Assembly: GCF_003054025.1 (NCBI RefSeq)
Contig: NZ_QBKG01000001.1
Location: 372,001 to 436,000, forward strand
Source of the DNA: Capnocytophaga leadbetteri
GTDB taxonomy: Bacteria; Bacteroidota; Bacteroidia; Flavobacteriales; Flavobacteriaceae
Direction of reading: 5' to 3'
DNA: 64,000 nt
Shown: positions 43,330 through 51,774 of the stretch, piece after piece
Layout of the letters: each line of letters opens with the position of its first letter
Numbering within the stretch: the stretch's first letter is position 1
Program-made: the position numbers and the translations under genes
Notes under the pieces: generated by a model
Database searches by the model: none
Told to the model about the DNA's origin: nothing
The model's input: only the letters and a program-made list of their open reading frames with translations

Positions 43330-45930
43330 ATGGAAGAAAATGAGCTTCAAACCAGTGCTGCGCATCCTAATGACAGCATCATCAAAATAACCGGTATGTA
43401 CCAAGACTGGTTCTTAGATTACGCTTCTTACGTAATCTTAGAGCGAGCGGTGCCTGCTATCGAAGATGGTTTCAAACCCGTACAGCGTCGTATTATGCAC
43501 TCCCTCAAAGAGTTGGACGACGGTCGCTACAATAAGGTGGCCAACGTAGTGGGTAATACTATGCAATACCACCCCCACGGCGATGCGAGTATAAGCGATG
43601 CGATAGTGCAAATCGGTCAGAAAGACCTGCTTATCGATACCCAAGGTAACTGGGGCAACACCCTAACAGGGGCTGATGCTGCAGCGCCCCGTTATATAGA
43701 AGCACGACTTTCTAAATTTGCTCTCGATGTGGTGTTTAGCCCTAAAGTAACCGAATGGCAATCAAGCTATGACGGACGCAAGAGAGAACCTATCAGCCTG
43801 CCGGTGAAGTTTCCTCTATTACTCGCACAAGGTACTGAGGGGATAGCCGTTGGGCTTTCTACCAAGATACTGCCCCATAACTTTATTGAGCTTATCGATG
43901 CTTCTATCGCTTATTTGCAAGGCAAACCTTTTGAGCTCTACCCCGACTTCCCTACTGCGGGTATTATGGACGTAAGCGGTTATAATGATGGGGCAAGAGG
44001 CGGACGTCTAAGAGTGCGTGCCAAAATTTCGCAGTTAGACAAAAGCACCCTTGTTATCACCGAAATACCTTTTACCACTACCACCAAAACCCTCATCGAC
44101 TCGATACTGAAAGCCAACGATAAGGGTAATATCAAAATAAAAAAAGTAGATGATAATACAGCAGCCGATGTAGAGATATTAGTGCATTTGCCCAATGGCT
44201 CTTCGCCTGATAAAACCATCGATGCCCTCTACGCTTTCACCGCTTGCGAGACGGCTATTTCGCCCATCACCTGTGTGATTGAGGACAATAAGCCGCATTT
44301 CTTAACGGTATCTGAGGTGTTACGCCGTAGTACCGACCGCACTGTCAGTATACTCAAACAAGAGTTAGAAATCACCTTAGAGGAGTTGCATTTGCAATGG
44401 CATAAAGCCTCTTTAGAAAAGATATTCATCAGAGAAGAGATGTATATCAACTTCAAAGATAAAAAGTACAAAAACAAAGAGCTTTTGTACCAATACCTCT
44501 ATGACCGTTTTGAGCCTTTCAAAAAGGATTTGCTACGCGAAATTACTGATGACGATTTAGAACGCCTTACCCAAATACCGATGATTCGTATCACTAACTT
44601 CGATACCTATCGCGCTGAAGAGCAAATGCTAAAAATAGAAGCCGATATCGAGGAGGTGAAGAACCATTTAGCGCACTTAGTTGATTATGCTATTGCACAT
44701 TTCGAGCGACTTAAGAAGACCTATAGCAAAGGGCGCGAACGCAAGACTGAGATACGTGTATTCGACACTATCGAGGCGACTAAAGTAGTGGTGCGCAACA
44801 CTAAATTGTATGTCAATCGTGCAGAAGGATTTGTGGGTACAGGCTTGCGCAAAGACGAGTACGTAGGCGATTGCAGTGAGATAGACGATGTGATAGTCTT
44901 TACCGAAAGCGGGGCGATGTACGTTACCAAAGTAGCTGAAAAACAGTATATAGAGAAGAATATCATACACGTAGCAGTGTTTAAGAAAGACGACAAGCGC
45001 ACCATCTACAATATGATATACAAAGACGGACAAACCGGCTTCTCGTATATCAAACGCTTTAATGTAACGGGTATTACCCGCGATAAAAAATACGAATTGA
45101 TACCCCAGCACAAAGAGAGTAGAGTGCTCTATTTTACGGCTAATCCTAATGGCGAAGCCGAAGTAGTAACCGTTAATTTACGTCAGTTAGGTACTTTGCG
45201 AAAACTGCGTTGGGATATAGATTTTGCGGACACCCTCATCAAAGGGCGTGGAGTGAAAGGTAATCTTGTTAGCAAATACGCTATTAAGCGCATTGAGCTA
45301 AAAGAGAAAGGCGTATCAACCCTAAAACCTCGCAAGATATGGTTTGACGATATTGTAAGGCGTCTCAATACCGAAGAGAGAGGCAAGTTACTTGGTGCTT
45401 TCAAAGGTGATGATCGTATGTTGCTTATCACCAAAGAGGGATTGGTAAAAACCATTATACCCGAATTGAGTTTGCATTTTGATAATAACATCTTGGTAAT
45501 GGAGAAGTGGGTGCCCGAGAAACCTATTTCGGTGATTTACTACGATGGTGAGAAGGAACGTGTATTTGTAAAACGCTTTGTGGTAGAGAACGAAAATCGC
45601 GAAGAGTTAGTCATTACTGAGCATCCTAAATCGCAATTGCTCTTTGTCTCTGCCGACTGGCGACCTATGGCTGAGGTAGTATTCACTAAAGAAAAAGGCA
45701 AGGAGAAAGAGAACCTTACGGTCAATTTAGAAGAGTTTATCAGCGTAAAAGGTATTAAGGCATTGGGCAATCAACTCACTACCGACAAGGTGAAAACCAT
45801 CAATACTCTTGAATCTCTCCCTTATGAAGAACTTCAAGAAGAGGAAACAGTAGAAGATTTAGGTGATGAAGAAATTGTTTCTACTCTTGAAAACGATAAC
45901 AACGGCACCCAAACAGAATTAGAGTTTTAA
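43330..45930 (+). CDS. parC: DNA topoisomerase IV subunit A
   Basis: An 866-residue type IIA topoisomerase subunit. Winged-helix/breakage region: PVQRRIMHSLKELDDGRYNKVANVVG, then AAPRYIEAR with catalytic Tyr122. The C-terminal part from about residue 500 forms a beta-pinwheel with degenerate blades; a GyrA box (QRRGGKG) is not seen, favouring ParC over GyrA. The partner parE is not adjacent. The acidic tail (LEEETVEDLGDEEIV area) is unusual but common in Bacteroidota. Confidence 0.9.
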   Translation: MEENELQTSAAHPNDSIIKITGMYQDWFLDYASYVILERAVPAIEDGFKPVQRRIMHSLKELDDGRYNKVANVVGNTMQYHPHGDASISDAIVQIGQKDLLIDTQGNWGNTLTGADAAAPRYIEARLSKFALDVVFSPKVTEWQSSYDGRKREPISLPVKFPLLLAQGTEGIAVGLSTKILPHNFIELIDASIAYLQGKPFELYPDFPTAGIMDVSGYNDGARGGRLRVRAKISQLDKSTLVITEIPFTTTTKTLIDSILKANDKGNIKIKKVDDNTAADVEILVHLPNGSSPDKTIDALYAFTACETAISPITCVIEDNKPHFLTVSEVLRRSTDRTVSILKQELEITLEELHLQWHKASLEKIFIREEMYINFKDKKYKNKELLYQYLYDRFEPFKKDLLREITDDDLERLTQIPMIRITNFDTYRAEEQMLKIEADIEEVKNHLAHLVDYAIAHFERLKKTYSKGRERKTEIRVFDTIEATKVVVRNTKLYVNRAEGFVGTGLRKDEYVGDCSEIDDVIVFTESGAMYVTKVAEKQYIEKNIIHVAVFKKDDKRTIYNMIYKDGQTGFSYIKRFNVTGITRDKKYELIPQHKESRVLYFTANPNGEAEVVTVNLRQLGTLRKLRWDIDFADTLIKGRGVKGNLVSKYAIKRIELKEKGVSTLKPRKIWFDDIVRRLNTEERGKLLGAFKGDDRMLLITKEGLVKTIIPELSLHFDNNILVMEKWVPEKPISVIYYDGEKERVFVKRFVVENENREELVITEHPKSQLLFVSADWRPMAEVVFTKEKGKEKENLTVNLEEFISVKGIKALGNQLTTDKVKTINTLESLPYEELQEEETVEDLGDEEIVSTLENDNNGTQTELEF

Positions 45931-45940
45931 GAAAATAGAA

Positions 45941-46711
45941 ATGAAAAAATACATTACATTAATAATGAATTTATTAGCTTGTTGTTTTACGGCGAGAGGG
46001 CAGCAGTATAAAAATACTCAAGGAACAGAAACCCCTACTATTACGATCAAGACAGTTATCCCATTCGAGCAAACCGATGAGGCGGAGTGGGTGAAGCGTT
46101 ACCAGCGCGATATTGATTACTACCAGAAGCAAAACAAACGTATGAAAGACCTCAGTTGCGATGTGCTTTTTCTGGGCAGTTCAACTATTAATATGTGGGA
46201 CACAATCGAGCAGGATTTTGCTCCTTTAAAGATTATACGCCGCTCGTACGGAGGGGCGACTTTGCGCGATATGCTCTATAATTACCCTGTGATAGCGCAG
46301 GGCTATCAACCTAAGCAAATTGTGCTATATGTAGAAAACGATTTGGGTACGCATAAAGAGGGGGTAAATGCAGTAAAGTGCTTCGATTTGTTCAGAATAT
46401 TCATAGCTCGCCTAAAAGAGGAATACCCTACAGCTATTTTGTGGGTAGTGTCGTTAAAACCTTCGCCAGCTAAGGCACACGAACTCAAAGACCAGCAACT
46501 TGTCAATGCCCTCCTACAGCAAAATGCACCTCTACAAGGCTACACTTACCTTGATATTACCCACGTAATGTATGACGAGGCAGGCACTTTGCGCACCAAT
46601 ATTTATAAAGAAGACAACCTACATATGAATGCCGAAGGCTACAAACTCTGGACGTCAGTACTAAGACCTTATCTTTTAAAAGAAAAGGTAAAGGAGTCTT
46701 TGCCTCGTTAA
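45941..46711 (+). CDS. Secreted SGNH/GDSL-type hydrolase
   Basis: A 256-residue protein with a signal peptide (MKKYITLIMNLLACCFTARGQ). Block I is FLGSSTINMWD with the Ser nucleophile. YGGATLRDMLYNYP gives the Gly of block II and VLYVENDLG the Asn of block III. DNLHMNAEGY supplies the D-x-x-H triad. It is probably an esterase acting on an acylated glycan or lipid; the substrate is unknown. It lies 10 bases after parC. Confidence 0.82.
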   Translation: MKKYITLIMNLLACCFTARGQQYKNTQGTETPTITIKTVIPFEQTDEAEWVKRYQRDIDYYQKQNKRMKDLSCDVLFLGSSTINMWDTIEQDFAPLKIIRRSYGGATLRDMLYNYPVIAQGYQPKQIVLYVENDLGTHKEGVNAVKCFDLFRIFIARLKEEYPTAILWVVSLKPSPAKAHELKDQQLVNALLQQNAPLQGYTYLDITHVMYDEAGTLRTNIYKEDNLHMNAEGYKLWTSVLRPYLLKEKVKESLPR

Positions 46712-46728
46712 AGCAAAAACTCCTTTAC
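46688..46728. terminator. Hairpin between convergent SGNH gene and trpB
   Basis: GTAAAGGAGT (46688-46697) pairs with ACTCCTTTAC (46719-46728), with an inner CTTT/AAAG pairing. The T tract is weak. It includes the stop codon of the SGNH gene. Confidence 0.45.
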
Positions 46729-46748
46729 TAAAGATTTAAGATATAGGC

Positions 46749-47945
46749 TTAGTCGTACTTTTCTCCTTTAAGTATTGAAAAAACAGTATGCATATCTTTA
46801 TCGCCTCTACCCGATACATTTACTACTATCGTTTCTCTTTGTTTGAGTGTCGGACATAGTTTTTCTAAGTAGGCTAAGGCGTGCGCACTTTCTATAGCTG
46901 GTATAATACCCTCTTTGCGAGTGGTGAATAACAGAGCCATCATCGCTTCCTCATCAGTGATAGCTGCGTAGGTAACTCGCCCGCTTTCAAACAGATGAGC
47001 GTGTTCAGGCCCTACACCTGGGTAGTCAAGCCCCGCCGAAATAGAGTGCACCGGACTTATCTCTCCATTCTCATCTTGCAGTACATAGGTTTTCATTCCG
47101 TGTATGATACCTTCTTTCCCCAAAGTAAGAGTAGCGGCGTGCTTATCAGTGTCAATGCCTTCACCGCCTGCTTCAGTACCATACAGACGTGTGCTAGGGT
47201 CAGACAAAAAGGCAGTGAAAATACCTATAGCATTACTACCCCCTCCTACACAGGCTATTATATGGTCAGCGTGTTTGCCTAAAGCGGCGAGCTGCGCTCG
47301 AGTTTCGTTGCCTATCACTTGCTGAAAATCGCGTACTATGGTAGGGTAGGGGTGAGGCCCCACTGCCGAACCTATTACGTAGAATACCGTCTCTATATTA
47401 GCTACCCACGACTGTATCGCAGCAGAAGTCGCTTCTTTTAGCGTCTGTAGTCCATCAGTGATAGCTACTACTTTCGCCCCCAAGAGCTCCATTCTAAATA
47501 CATTTAGCCTTTGGCGCTCCATATCCATTGCCCCCATATAAATCTCACATTCCAATCCCAAAAGAGCCGCTGCGGTAGCAGTAGCCACCCCGTGCTGCCC
47601 TGCACCTGTTTCAGCCATTATTTTCTTCTTGCCCATTCGTTTAGCAAGCAGTGCCTGCCCTAGCGCATTGTTAATCTTATGTGCACCGGTGTGGTTTAGG
47701 TCTTCACGCTTTAGATAGATGTCCTGCCCGTAATGTGCGCTGAGGTTCTTAGCATAATACAAAGGCGAAGGTCTTCCTACATAGTTTTTGAGCAAATCTT
47801 CTAACTCTTCTGCAAAAGAGGGGTCGTTTTTAGCCTTTTCATACTCTTTTTCCAATTCATTAAGGGCATATATAGCCTCTTCTGGTACATATTGCCCACC
47901 AAATTTACCAAAATAGGCATTACTGTTCTCTGATTCTCTATTCAT
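46749..47945 (-). CDS. trpB: Tryptophan synthase beta subunit
   Basis: A 398-residue PLP enzyme joining indole and serine. [14 protein letters not shown] is the N-terminal signature. The PLP lysine lies in [26 protein letters not shown] and GGGSNAIG (phosphate cup) are present. The length is typical of TrpB1. No trpA or other trp gene is adjacent, which is unusual, so this copy may salvage indole or be one scattered member of the pathway. It has its own promoter and a leader of about 150 bases with a possible small peptide. Confidence 0.95.
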   Translation of the reverse strand: MNRESENSNAYFGKFGGQYVPEEAIYALNELEKEYEKAKNDPSFAEELEDLLKNYVGRPSPLYYAKNLSAHYGQDIYLKREDLNHTGAHKINNALGQALLAKRMGKKKIMAETGAGQHGVATATAAALLGLECEIYMGAMDMERQRLNVFRMELLGAKVVAITDGLQTLKEATSAAIQSWVANIETVFYVIGSAVGPHPYPTIVRDFQQVIGNETRAQLAALGKHADHIIACVGGGSNAIGIFTAFLSDPSTRLYGTEAGGEGIDTDKHAATLTLGKEGIIHGMKTYVLQDENGEISPVHSISAGLDYPGVGPEHAHLFESGRVTYAAITDEEAMMALLFTTRKEGIIPAIESAHALAYLEKLCPTLKQRETIVVNVSGRGDKDMHTVFSILKGEKYD

Positions 47946-47957
47946 TTTCCTAATCTA

Positions 47958-48026
47958 CTAATTATTAATGAGTTTTTTGTGTCTCATTCTGTTATTTACT
48001 AACTCTTTTTTTCTTCGTATTTGCAT
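47958..48026 (-). CDS. Possible 22-residue leader peptide upstream of trpB
   Basis: On the minus strand an ATG at 48026 opens MQIRRKKELVNNRMRHKK and ends with LINN at TAG 47958-47960, 12 bases before the trpB ATG. It is very basic and contains no Trp, so it is not a classic trp attenuator peptide. It could be chance. Confidence 0.25.
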   Translation of the reverse strand: MQIRRKKELVNNRMRHKKLINN

Positions 48027-48101
48027 AAACACTAATGAATTGATAGCTTTTTATAGTGCGAGTTACAATAAATACACCAGAACGGAATTACTTTAGAGCC
48101 G

Positions 48102-48133
48102 CAAACATACGAAAAAAATAGCGAATTTGCAAA
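48102..48133 (-). promoter_or_regulatory. Promoter for trpB
   Basis: On the minus strand TATGTTTG (48102-48109) has TTTG (48130-48133) 20 bases upstream. It directly abuts the dispersed element copy B. Confidence 0.6.
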
Positions 48134-48265
48134 CAGAAAAATTTTCTGTAGCCATTTACCCTATACAAACAATATACAAACGATATAGGAAGAGCGAAGG
48201 ATAAGCGAAGATTTAGCGAAGTATAAACGTCTAATAATAGGTCAAAAACCAGAAAAATATACTAC
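48134..48265 (+). repeat. Dispersed intergenic element with 11-base iterons, copy B
   Basis: The element shares four conserved blocks with copy A at 39057-39189. The inner iterons here are GAAGGATAAGC, GAAGATTTAGC and GAAGTATAAACG. It is non-coding and lies between the trpB promoter (minus) and the sigma-54-like element (plus). Confidence 0.75.
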
Positions 48266-48274
48266 TTTCAAACT

Positions 48275-48291
48275 TTGGCATACTTATTGTG
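48275..48291 (+). promoter_or_regulatory. Sigma-54-like -24/-12 element
   Basis: TTGGCATACTTATTGTG fits YTGGCACG-N4-TTGCW, with GG at 48277-48278 and the -12 G at 48289; the -12 C is replaced by T. It lies 27 bases before ATG 48318. No TAnnTTTG element is seen here. Confidence 0.5.
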
Positions 48292-48317
48292 CTTTTTTTT
48301 CAAAAAACAGATAGATA

Positions 48318-48812
48318 ATGAAACTCTTACCAAAAGTCCTTTTAGTACTATGTTTAGCAGTAGTAGCCAATAGCTATGCACAACAAGAAATTGTCGCTCC
48401 TTCAGACGATGAAAGACCTGTTGATATTCCCTATGTTATTATAGAAGAAAAACCTATGTTCGAAGCCTGCAAAGAACTTCCTGACGACAGACAATTTCAA
48501 TGTTTTAAAGAGCAGCTAGACAAGCACGTGAATACACATTTTAGATATCCTCCTGAAGCCCTTGCTGAGGGTATACAAGGAAAAGTGACTATAGCTTTTC
48601 GCATCAATACTGATGGTACTGTCAGTATAATAGGGAAGCGAGGTGCTCACAAAATATTAGAAGAAGAAGCTGCCTTTCTTATCAGAAGCCTACCCTGCTT
48701 TATCCCTGGTAAAATGAGAGGAGTCCCAACAGCTGTAACCTATGCTTATTTCTTTAATTTCAAGCTGCCAGACGATTATAATAATCCACAAATCAGCAAA
48801 TCGGCAAATTGA
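48318..48812 (+). CDS. Exported protein with TonB C-terminal-like domain
   Basis: A 164-residue protein with a signal peptide (MKLLPKVLLVLCLAVVANSYAQ). Residues about 80-155 (HFRYPPEALAEGIQGKVTIAFRINTDGTVSI, then FLIRSLPCFIPGKMRGVPTAVTYAYFFNFKL) match the TonB C-terminal fold. It lacks a membrane anchor that stays in the inner membrane and a Pro-rich linker, so it is not a full energy transducer. Such secreted TonB-C proteins are common in Bacteroidota; the role is unknown. Confidence 0.7.
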   Translation: MKLLPKVLLVLCLAVVANSYAQQEIVAPSDDERPVDIPYVIIEEKPMFEACKELPDDRQFQCFKEQLDKHVNTHFRYPPEALAEGIQGKVTIAFRINTDGTVSIIGKRGAHKILEEEAAFLIRSLPCFIPGKMRGVPTAVTYAYFFNFKLPDDYNNPQISKSAN

Positions 48813-48822
48813 CAAATCATAC

Positions 48823-48840
48823 TTTGGCACGGTTATTGTA
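48823..48840 (+). promoter_or_regulatory. Sigma-54-like -24/-12 element for the DUF1573 gene
   Basis: TTTGGCACGGTTATTGTA matches TTGGCACG-N4-TTGCW except for the final GC to GT. GG is at 48826-48827 and the -12 G at 48838. It shares TTTGGCA and TTATTGT with the element at 48275. Confidence 0.55.
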
Positions 48841-48890
48841 ATTATAGCTAACGTAAAAAACAACTAATTTATAATTTAATTTTTTATACT

Positions 48891-49259
48891 ATGAAAAAGT
48901 TTTTAACATTTCTATTTTTAGCATTTTTTGGTGTAATGGCTTATGCCCAAGACGCAGAAATTTCATTCAAAGCAGAAGAAATCGACTATGGTAACATCAA
49001 ACAAGGTGCTGATGGCGTGCGTGTGTTCGAATTTACTAACACTGGTAAAGCACCGCTCGTAATCACTAACGTAGCTTCTTCTTGCGGTTGTACTGTTCCT
49101 TCTTGGACAAACCAACCTGTAGCACCAGGGGCTAAAGGAAAAATTGAAGTAAAATACGATACCAATCGTGTAGGCCCAATCAGCAAAACGATTACCGTAA
49201 CTTCTAACGCTAAAACCAATCCCGTAAAAGGATTGCGCATTAGAGGTAATGTTCAATAA
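48891..49259 (+). CDS. DUF1573 domain exported protein
   Basis: A 122-residue protein with a signal peptide (MKKFLTFLFLAFFGVMAYAQ) followed by one immunoglobulin-like DUF1573 domain: EIDYGNIKQGADGVRVFEFTN, ASSCGCTVPSW (the signature SCGCT) and PGAKGKIEVKYDT. It is periplasmic or surface, and the role is unknown. It is monocistronic, with a sigma-54-like promoter and a strong terminator. Confidence 0.88.
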   Translation: MKKFLTFLFLAFFGVMAYAQDAEISFKAEEIDYGNIKQGADGVRVFEFTNTGKAPLVITNVASSCGCTVPSWTNQPVAPGAKGKIEVKYDTNRVGPISKTITVTSNAKTNPVKGLRIRGNVQ

Positions 49260-49289
49260 TCCATAACTATTTATATTTTAATTACTCCT

Positions 49290-49332
49290 AAAAGTCGCCT
49301 ACTTTCCCTATACCCTGTAGGCGACTTTTTTT
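49290..49332 (+). terminator. Rho-independent terminator
   Basis: AAAAGTCGCCTAC pairs with GTAGGCGACTTTT, followed by a T run. Confidence 0.9.
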
Positions 49333-49375
49333 GTTAAAGTTGTTATAAAAAAGAACGGGGTATCATTATTTTGCA

Positions 49376-49383
49376 TATCTTTG
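49376..49383 (+). promoter_or_regulatory. -7 element for the coiled-coil protein gene
   Basis: TATCTTTG matches TAnnTTTG, 28 bases before ATG 49412. Confidence 0.5.
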
Positions 49384-49411
49384 CCCCGAAAAAACTAAAT
49401 AAAAATAAACA

Positions 49412-50227
49412 ATGAAATTACACGCAATCACATTCGCGGCAGCTCTTTTTGCTGCTCATTTAGCTACCGCTCAGGTAGAACAACCTATGGTAGGTACAAT
49501 TACTGAAACTGTTTCTTCTACAGTTATATTAGGCTCTGATGTGGCTACTCAAGCACAGCAAGAGGCTGCCCTAAAAGCTGAAAAAGAACAGCTCAAAGCA
49601 CAACAACAAGCGCAAAAAGAACAAGAAAAAGCCCTAAAAGCTGAAGAAAAAGCGCTAAAGGAAAAAGCTAAAGCTGAAGAAAAAGCCAAGAAAGAAGCTG
49701 AAAAAGCTGCTAAAGAAAAGGCTAAAGCAGAAAAAGAAGCTAAGAAAGCTGAAGAAAAAGCTGCTAAAGAAAAAGCTAAAGCTGAAAAGAAAGCTAAAAG
49801 AGAAGCAGAAAAAGCCAAAAAAGCTGAAGAAAAAGCTGCTAAAGAAAAAGCTAAAGCTGAAAAGAAAGCTAAAAGAGAAGCAGAAAAAGCAGAAAAAGCC
49901 AAAGCTAAGGCTGAAAAGAAAGCTAAAAAAGAACAAGAAAAAGCTGAAAAAGCCAAAGCTAAAGCTGAAAAAGAAGCTCAAAAGAAAAAACAACAATTGA
50001 GCAAAGCTAATAGCGAAGTAGCTAAAGTAGAAGCTAAAATAGTTAAAGCTAAAACCGATTTAGCTAAAGAGCAAAACAAATTCGATATGAAGAAAGCTAA
50101 AGGGGCTCTTTCTCCTCAAGACGAAGCTAAATTCAAAGGCAAATTGCTCAAAAAACAGCAAAAAATCAACAACTTAGGTCTAGACCTTATCAAAGCTAAA
50201 GAACGCGTAAACAAATACTCTATGTAA
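49412..50227 (+). CDS. Exported Lys/Ala/Glu-rich coiled-coil protein
   Basis: A 271-residue protein with a signal peptide (MKLHAITFAAALFAAHLATAQ). Residues about 45-195 are nearly pure K, A and E (KAEEKAKKEAEKAAKEKAKA type), forming a long helix or coiled coil. The C-terminal 75 residues are a less repetitive helical part (LSKANSEVAKVEAKIVKAK, KGKLLKKQQKINNLGLDLIKAKE). It contains two copies of a 71-base perfect direct repeat. It resembles TolA-like or histone-like linkers only in composition. The function is unknown; a structural envelope role is inference. Confidence 0.7.
   Translation: MKLHAITFAAALFAAHLATAQVEQPMVGTITETVSSTVILGSDVATQAQQEAALKAEKEQLKAQQQAQKEQEKALKAEEKALKEKAKAEEKAKKEAEKAAKEKAKAEKEAKKAEEKAAKEKAKAEKKAKREAEKAKKAEEKAAKEKAKAEKKAKREAEKAEKAKAKAEKKAKKEQEKAEKAKAKAEKEAQKKKQQLSKANSEVAKVEAKIVKAKTDLAKEQNKFDMKKAKGALSPQDEAKFKGKLLKKQQKINNLGLDLIKAKERVNKYSM
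49745..49890 (+). repeat. Two 71-base direct repeats inside the coiled-coil gene
   Basis: Bases 49745-49815 and 49820-49890 read the same as far as can be checked by eye, offset by 75 bases (25 codons), so loss or gain of a unit stays in frame. Confidence 0.8.
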
Positions 50228-50246
50228 GCCATTACGCTTCAACCAT

Positions 50247-50288
50247 AAAAAATAGAGGACTATCATTGTGATAGTCCTCTATTTTTAT
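50247..50288. terminator. Bidirectional terminator
   Basis: AAAAATAGAGGACTATCA pairs with TGATAGTCCTCTATTTTT around a TTG loop. It serves the coiled-coil gene (plus) and asnS (minus). Confidence 0.9.
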
Positions 50289-50306
50289 TTACCTTTTAAA
50301 TGTCTA

Positions 50307-51737
50307 TTAAAACTCAGCACTCTGCGGAGTACGTGGGTAAGGTATTACATCGCGTATATTAGTCATACCGGTAGCAAAGAGTACCAAACGCTCAAAGCCT
50401 AATCCAAAACCACTGTGTACAGCAGTACCAAACTTGCGGAGGTCTAAGTACCACCAAAGAGTTTCTTCGTCCATATTCAGATCTGCAATTTTCTTTTTAA
50501 GTACCTCATAGCGCTCTTCACGTTGCGAACCTCCTACTATTTCGCCAATACCAGGGAAGAGGATATCCATAGCGCGTACCGTCTTACCATCGTCATTTAA
50601 GCGCATATAAAACGCTTTGATGTTTGCCGGATAGTCATAGAGTATCACAGGGCATTCAAAATGTTTTTCTACCAAATAACGCTCGTGTTCGCTTTGCAAG
50701 TCAATACCCCATTCGTCTACAAGGTATTGGAATTTCTTCTTCTTATTGTGGTTGCAATTCTTTAGTATATCAATAGCCTCAGTATAGCTTACGCGTTTAA
50801 AGTCGTTGTTTATCACAAACTCTAACTTCTCAATAAGCGACATAGAGCTGCGTTCTTGCTGTGGTTTGCCTTTTTCTTCTTCTAAGAAACGTTTGTTGAG
50901 GAACTCAAGGTCATCACGACGCACTTCTAAGGTGTATTTTAGCACATACTTAATAAAGTCTTCAGCCAAATTCATATTGTCGATAAGGTCGAAGAATGCC
51001 ATTTCAGGCTCTATCATCCAGAACTCGGCTAAGTGGCGTGAGGTATTAGAGTTTTCAGCGCGGAAAGTAGGTCCAAAAGTATAAATCTTACCAAGAGCCA
51101 TTGCAAAAGTCTCACCTTCTAACTGTCCTGATACGGTAAGGTTAGTTTCGCGTCCGAAGAAGTCTTTTTTGTAATCTATCTTTCCATCTTCAGTTAGCGG
51201 TGGATTTTTAGCGTCTAAAGTCGTTACGCGGAACATCTCGCCAGCTCCTTCAGCATCGCTACCGGTGATGATGGGCGTATTTACGTAGAAAAAGCCGTTA
51301 TCTTGAAAGTATTTGTGAATAGCATATGCCAGAGTAGAGCGTACGCGCATCACAGCGCTAAAAGTATTAGAGCGCACGCGTAGGTGGGCATTTTCGCGCA
51401 AAAACTCAAGAGAGTGTTTTTTAGGCTGTATAGGGTATTCTTCAGGATTACTGTCGCCTAATATACTAATAGTAGTAGCTTGTACCTCTACTGCTTGTCC
51501 TTTCCCTTGACTTTCTACCACTTGTCCTTTCACTTCTATAGCGGCTCCGGTAGTGATGCGCTTTAGTAGTTCAGGGTCTGTATTTTCAAAATCGACCACT
51601 ACTTGCACATTCTCAATAGTCGAGCCGTCATTTAGGGCGATAAAACGGTTGCTGCGGAAGGTGCGTACCCACCCTTTAAGGGTGATTTCGCCCTGTATGC
51701 TTTTTCCTTCTTGCAATAATTGTTTGATATACAACAT
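50307..51737 (-). CDS. asnS: Asparaginyl-tRNA synthetase
   Basis: A 476-residue class IIb synthetase. The N-terminal OB fold ([18 protein letters not shown]) binds the anticodon. Class II motif 2 is [22 protein letters not shown]. The C-terminal motif 3 region is [29 protein letters not shown]. The absence of an AspRS-type insertion and the ending PRTPQSAEF support AsnRS. It lies 37 bases downstream of the MBOAT gene and may be partly co-transcribed. Confidence 0.95.
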   Translation of the reverse strand: MLYIKQLLQEGKSIQGEITLKGWVRTFRSNRFIALNDGSTIENVQVVVDFENTDPELLKRITTGAAIEVKGQVVESQGKGQAVEVQATTISILGDSNPEEYPIQPKKHSLEFLRENAHLRVRSNTFSAVMRVRSTLAYAIHKYFQDNGFFYVNTPIITGSDAEGAGEMFRVTTLDAKNPPLTEDGKIDYKKDFFGRETNLTVSGQLEGETFAMALGKIYTFGPTFRAENSNTSRHLAEFWMIEPEMAFFDLIDNMNLAEDFIKYVLKYTLEVRRDDLEFLNKRFLEEEKGKPQQERSSMSLIEKLEFVINNDFKRVSYTEAIDILKNCNHNKKKKFQYLVDEWGIDLQSEHERYLVEKHFECPVILYDYPANIKAFYMRLNDDGKTVRAMDILFPGIGEIVGGSQREERYEVLKKKIADLNMDEETLWWYLDLRKFGTAVHSGFGLGFERLVLFATGMTNIRDVIPYPRTPQSAEF

Positions 51738-51774
51738 AATTCTGATTTTTTATAATGTCTAATTAATTGTGTTT

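Noticed and set aside
49549-49996. Two minus-strand frames rich in Phe, Ser, Ala and Leu
   Set aside because: They mirror the Lys/Ala/Glu repeats of the plus-strand coiled-coil gene, and the composition is an artefact of the repeat.
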